From Pseudomonas viridiflava (GTDB lineage Bacteria > Pseudomonadota > Gammaproteobacteria > Pseudomonadales > Pseudomonadaceae), in assembly GCF_900589395.1 (NCBI RefSeq), contig NZ_UUIS01000096.1, positions 186,001 through 250,000 on the forward strand: a stretch of 64,000 nt of DNA, in the 5' to 3' direction. Both the position numbers and the translations under genes were made by a program. Of the stretch, positions 59,733 through 64,000 are shown in pieces. The notes under the pieces are model-generated. The model saw only the letters and a list, made by a program, of their open reading frames with translations, was not told the DNA's origin and made no database searches. Every line of letters starts with the position of its first letter. Positions within the stretch are counted from its first letter, which is position 1.

Positions 59733-61412
59733 ATGACTAGTTTGCACGCCGACGAGGCCTTTCTCGGGCACTACCAGTTGAGCCATGACCCTTTTGCCGC
59801 ACGGGTGCCAGGCTTCAAGTTCTTCCCGGCCCAGCGCAAGCCGGTGCTGGGGCAGCTCCACCACCTGGCCCGCTACAGCCAGTTGCTGCTGGCAGTGACC
59901 GGGCCTCAGGGCAGCGGCAAGACCCTGTTGCGCCAGGCGCTGGTCGCCAGCACCAACAAGCAGTCGGTGCAAAGCGTGGTGATTTCGGCCCGTGGGGCCG
60001 GTGATGCCGCCGGCGTGCTGCAGCAAATGGCCCAGGCGCTGGGCCTTCCCCGTGCCGACCTGCAGACCGTGCTCAACCAGGTGGTGCAGATGGCCCTGAC
60101 CGGCCAGGAAGTCTACGTTCTGGTCGACGATGCGGAACAACTGGACAATTCTGCGCTCGAAGCCCTGCTGGGGCTGTCTGTGGGTGTGCCGGAAGGCCAT
60201 CCGCATGTGTTTCTGTTCGGTGAGGCCTCGCTGCTCGATCGTCTCGATCAGGTGTGCGGCCAGTTGCCTGTCGGCGCCGAAGGCGAGCGCTATCACGTTA
60301 TCGAATTGCAGCCCTACAACGAAGATGAAACCCGTGAATACCTGGCACAACGCCTGGACGGTGCAGGACAGAGCATTGCCCTGCTGAGCGCCGCCCAGAT
60401 CGCCGATATTCATGAACAGTCCGATGGCTGGCCTGGGATCATCAACCAGGTAGCCCGCGATTCAATGATCGAGGCGATGATCGCGAGTCGCACCGCGGTC
60501 AAGCGCCCTAGTGCAGGGTTCAACATGCCGAAGAAACACATCCTGGCCCTTGGCGCCGTAGTGATTGCGGCGGTAGCGGCGGCGGTACTCATTCCTGGTG
60601 GCAGCAAGACGCCAGCCCCCGGCCAGGAGCCGGCCAACGCCCAGGCGCAGTTGCCTCTGGGGCAGGGCACGCCGGCTGCGCAACAGTCCAACAACGGTGG
60701 TCCGGCCATCGAGTTCGCCGGCAATTCCCAGCCCATGCCGTTGCCCATGAACGGCAGCTCCCAGCCGGTGATGCGTGGTCCGTTGGCAGAAGCGGCCGGT
60801 TCTGGTGATGGCGATGAGGACAGCGTGCCGTCAGCCTCGCCGGCCAATCCGCCGACCGTGACCGCCGGTGCCACGGCCAGCCAGAATCAGCCTGTTGCAC
60901 AAGTGCCACGTTCGTCGATCCAGCCACCAGCGGCGGCCCCTCAGGCGTCTGCGCCGGCCCAGCCTGCCCGCCCGACCCCCGCGCCACAGGCACCGGTGGC
61001 CGCTGCCAAGCCGACCCCTGCGCCTGCGCCGCAGACCCAGGTCGCCACGGCCAAGCCTGCGCCAGCCCCGGCAGCGCCGGCCAAGCCGGTCGAAAAACCG
61101 GTTGCCGCCGCCAAGCCGGCCGCCGGCGGCACCTGGTACGGCAGCCAGGCGCCTGGCCGCTATGTCGTGCAGATTCTGGGCACCAGCTCTGAAGCCACGG
61201 CCCAGGCCTACATTGCCGAACAGGGCGGCGAGTACCGCTACTTCAAGAAAACGCTGCAGGGCAAGCCGCTGTACGTGGTGACCTACGGTAACTTCTCCGA
61301 CCGTACGGCCGCCCAGGAAGCCATCAAAAACTTGCCAGCCAAGGTTCAGGCTGGTAAACCTTGGCCTCGCACCGTGTCCAGCATCCAGCAAGAGCTGGGC
61401 GCCAGTCGCTGA
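59733..61412 (+). CDS. DamX-like AAA ATPase / SPOR-domain protein
   Basis: 559 residues in three parts. Residues 1-260 form an ExeA-like AAA ATPase (Walker A GPQGSGKT near 57, VLVDDAEQL near 130). A transmembrane helix follows at about 270-290 (ILALGAVVIAAVAAAVLIPG). A long Ala/Pro/Gln-rich linker to about 470 leads to a C-terminal SPOR domain (YVVQILGTSSEATAQAYIAE ... YVVTYGNFSDRTAAQEAI). It lies 10 bases after aroB, the position of damX in enterobacteria, and like DamX probably acts at the division septum; unlike E. coli DamX it keeps the ATPase-like N-terminal region. The ATG at 59733 has GGAAAG upstream; the frame is open further up, inside aroB. Confidence 0.88.
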   Translation: MTSLHADEAFLGHYQLSHDPFAARVPGFKFFPAQRKPVLGQLHHLARYSQLLLAVTGPQGSGKTLLRQALVASTNKQSVQSVVISARGAGDAAGVLQQMAQALGLPRADLQTVLNQVVQMALTGQEVYVLVDDAEQLDNSALEALLGLSVGVPEGHPHVFLFGEASLLDRLDQVCGQLPVGAEGERYHVIELQPYNEDETREYLAQRLDGAGQSIALLSAAQIADIHEQSDGWPGIINQVARDSMIEAMIASRTAVKRPSAGFNMPKKHILALGAVVIAAVAAAVLIPGGSKTPAPGQEPANAQAQLPLGQGTPAAQQSNNGGPAIEFAGNSQPMPLPMNGSSQPVMRGPLAEAAGSGDGDEDSVPSASPANPPTVTAGATASQNQPVAQVPRSSIQPPAAAPQASAPAQPARPTPAPQAPVAAAKPTPAPAPQTQVATAKPAPAPAAPAKPVEKPVAAAKPAAGGTWYGSQAPGRYVVQILGTSSEATAQAYIAEQGGEYRYFKKTLQGKPLYVVTYGNFSDRTAAQEAIKNLPAKVQAGKPWPRTVSSIQQELGASR

Positions 61413-61655
61413 TACCCTGTCGCGCAGCGGCTCTGTCCGAGCCGCTGACGCCGATCCGGCCACCCCGTTTTACCCGCGCAAGGCGCACCACTTACAGTGG
61501 CGCGCCTTTCGGTGCCTGTAGCGCAATGCCCCTTCCCTGACGCCTTCCCGGCCTCTGTCCTGCGGTCAACCAGCAGAATGTGTTTGACTAGCACACTAGC
61601 TCGCTTTAAAACCTTCATAAATGCGACATGCTATTTCACTTAATAGTCATTAAAT
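61413..61655. other. Non-coding region with two hairpins, after the DamX-like gene
   Basis: First part of the 376-base gap before gltB. Two stem-loops: CAGCGGCTC / GAGCCGCTG (61425-61447) with a 5-base loop, and AAGGCGCACCAC / GTGGCGCGCCTT (61480-61508) with one mismatch. The second is followed by TTCGG and could terminate the aroK-aroB-damX transcript. No small gene is evident. Confidence 0.5.
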
Positions 61656-61684
61656 TTGTGAGCACTTGAGTCGCTGTGTACAAT
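61656..61684 (+). promoter_or_regulatory. Candidate sigma-70 promoter for gltB
   Basis: TTGTGA (61656-61661), a 17-base spacer and TACAAT (61679-61684), just downstream of an AT-rich run (TTTCACTTAATAGTCATTAA) that is unlike the rest of the window. It gives a 5' leader of about 95 bases before gltB. Confidence 0.55.
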
Positions 61685-61788
61685 GGCCTCCGTTTTGCCT
61701 CTCCAAAGCCGGCGTACGTTCGGCGTGAAAGGTGGTTGGTTGATCAAGAATTTGCCTCTAACCCAGGCAGCCTGGTGAGAAAGTGTCT

Positions 61789-64000
<2,212 letters not shown>

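Overview
The window is chromosomal DNA from a GC-rich gammaproteobacterium, almost certainly a Pseudomonas of the P. putida / P. fluorescens type. The diagnostic features are the medium-chain polyhydroxyalkanoate locus (phaC1-phaZ-phaC2-phaD facing phaI-phaF), the histidine-utilisation genes hutU/hutD/hutC/hutF, the order hisI-hisE-tatA-tatB-tatC-rsmE followed by a chemoreceptor, and the order priA-argS-ftsN-hslV-hslU, ponA | pilMNOPQ-aroK-aroB, then gltB. I see no rRNA or tRNA gene, prophage, transposase or CRISPR array. Nearly all of it is core genome, and the assignments rest on protein families recognised by eye.

Layout. 1-6.1 kb: histidine degradation. hutU (cut by the left edge) is separated from hutD-hutC by a three-gene block of an ECF sigma factor, its membrane anti-sigma factor and a secreted DUF3455 protein. 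hutF diverges from hutC. HutC-type operators lie upstream of hutU and hutF. 6.3-13.4 kb: minus-strand envelope and metabolic genes (lipocalin, small lipoprotein, DUF924, fructose-1,6-bisphosphatase, and a DUF3999/DUF2339 membrane pair of unknown role). 13.7-22.9 kb: glycogen phosphorylase, prolyl aminopeptidase, D-aminoacyl-tRNA deacylase, and the mdoGH operon for osmoregulated periplasmic glucans, closed by a strong terminator. 23-27.2 kb: two tandem paralogous chemoreceptors. 27.2-33.3 kb: a compact minus-strand run (ubiE-ubiJ-ubiB, hisI-hisE, tatA-tatB-tatC, rsmE) with many 1-4 bp overlaps.

33.4-40.6 kb: PHA storage. A small PHA-system protein and phaI-phaF (granule phasins) run rightwards and converge on the phaC1-phaZ-phaC2-phaD genes (two synthases, a depolymerase and a TetR-type regulator). 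40.9-48.3 kb: DUF971, the HslUV protease, an FtsN-type SPOR protein, ArgRS and PriA. 48.5-64 kb: rpmE, malic enzyme, PBP1A, the pilMNOPQ type IV pilus assembly operon, aroK-aroB with a DamX-like AAA/SPOR protein, and the start of glutamate synthase gltB, cut by the right edge.

The main non-coding structure is two families of GTAG/GTGG-headed inverted repeats in intergenic gaps. Four copies (13.5, 17.5, 33.8 and 41.4 kb) have perfect 25-32 bp terminal inverted repeats around a shared AT-richer core. Two are exactly 153 bp, one is internally deleted and one carries extra internal repeat units. This looks like a REPIN/MITE-like non-autonomous element. I found no clearly new protein system. The best candidates for follow-up are the ECF/anti-sigma/DUF3455 block inside the hut locus, the DUF2339-DUF3999 pair, and the repeat family.
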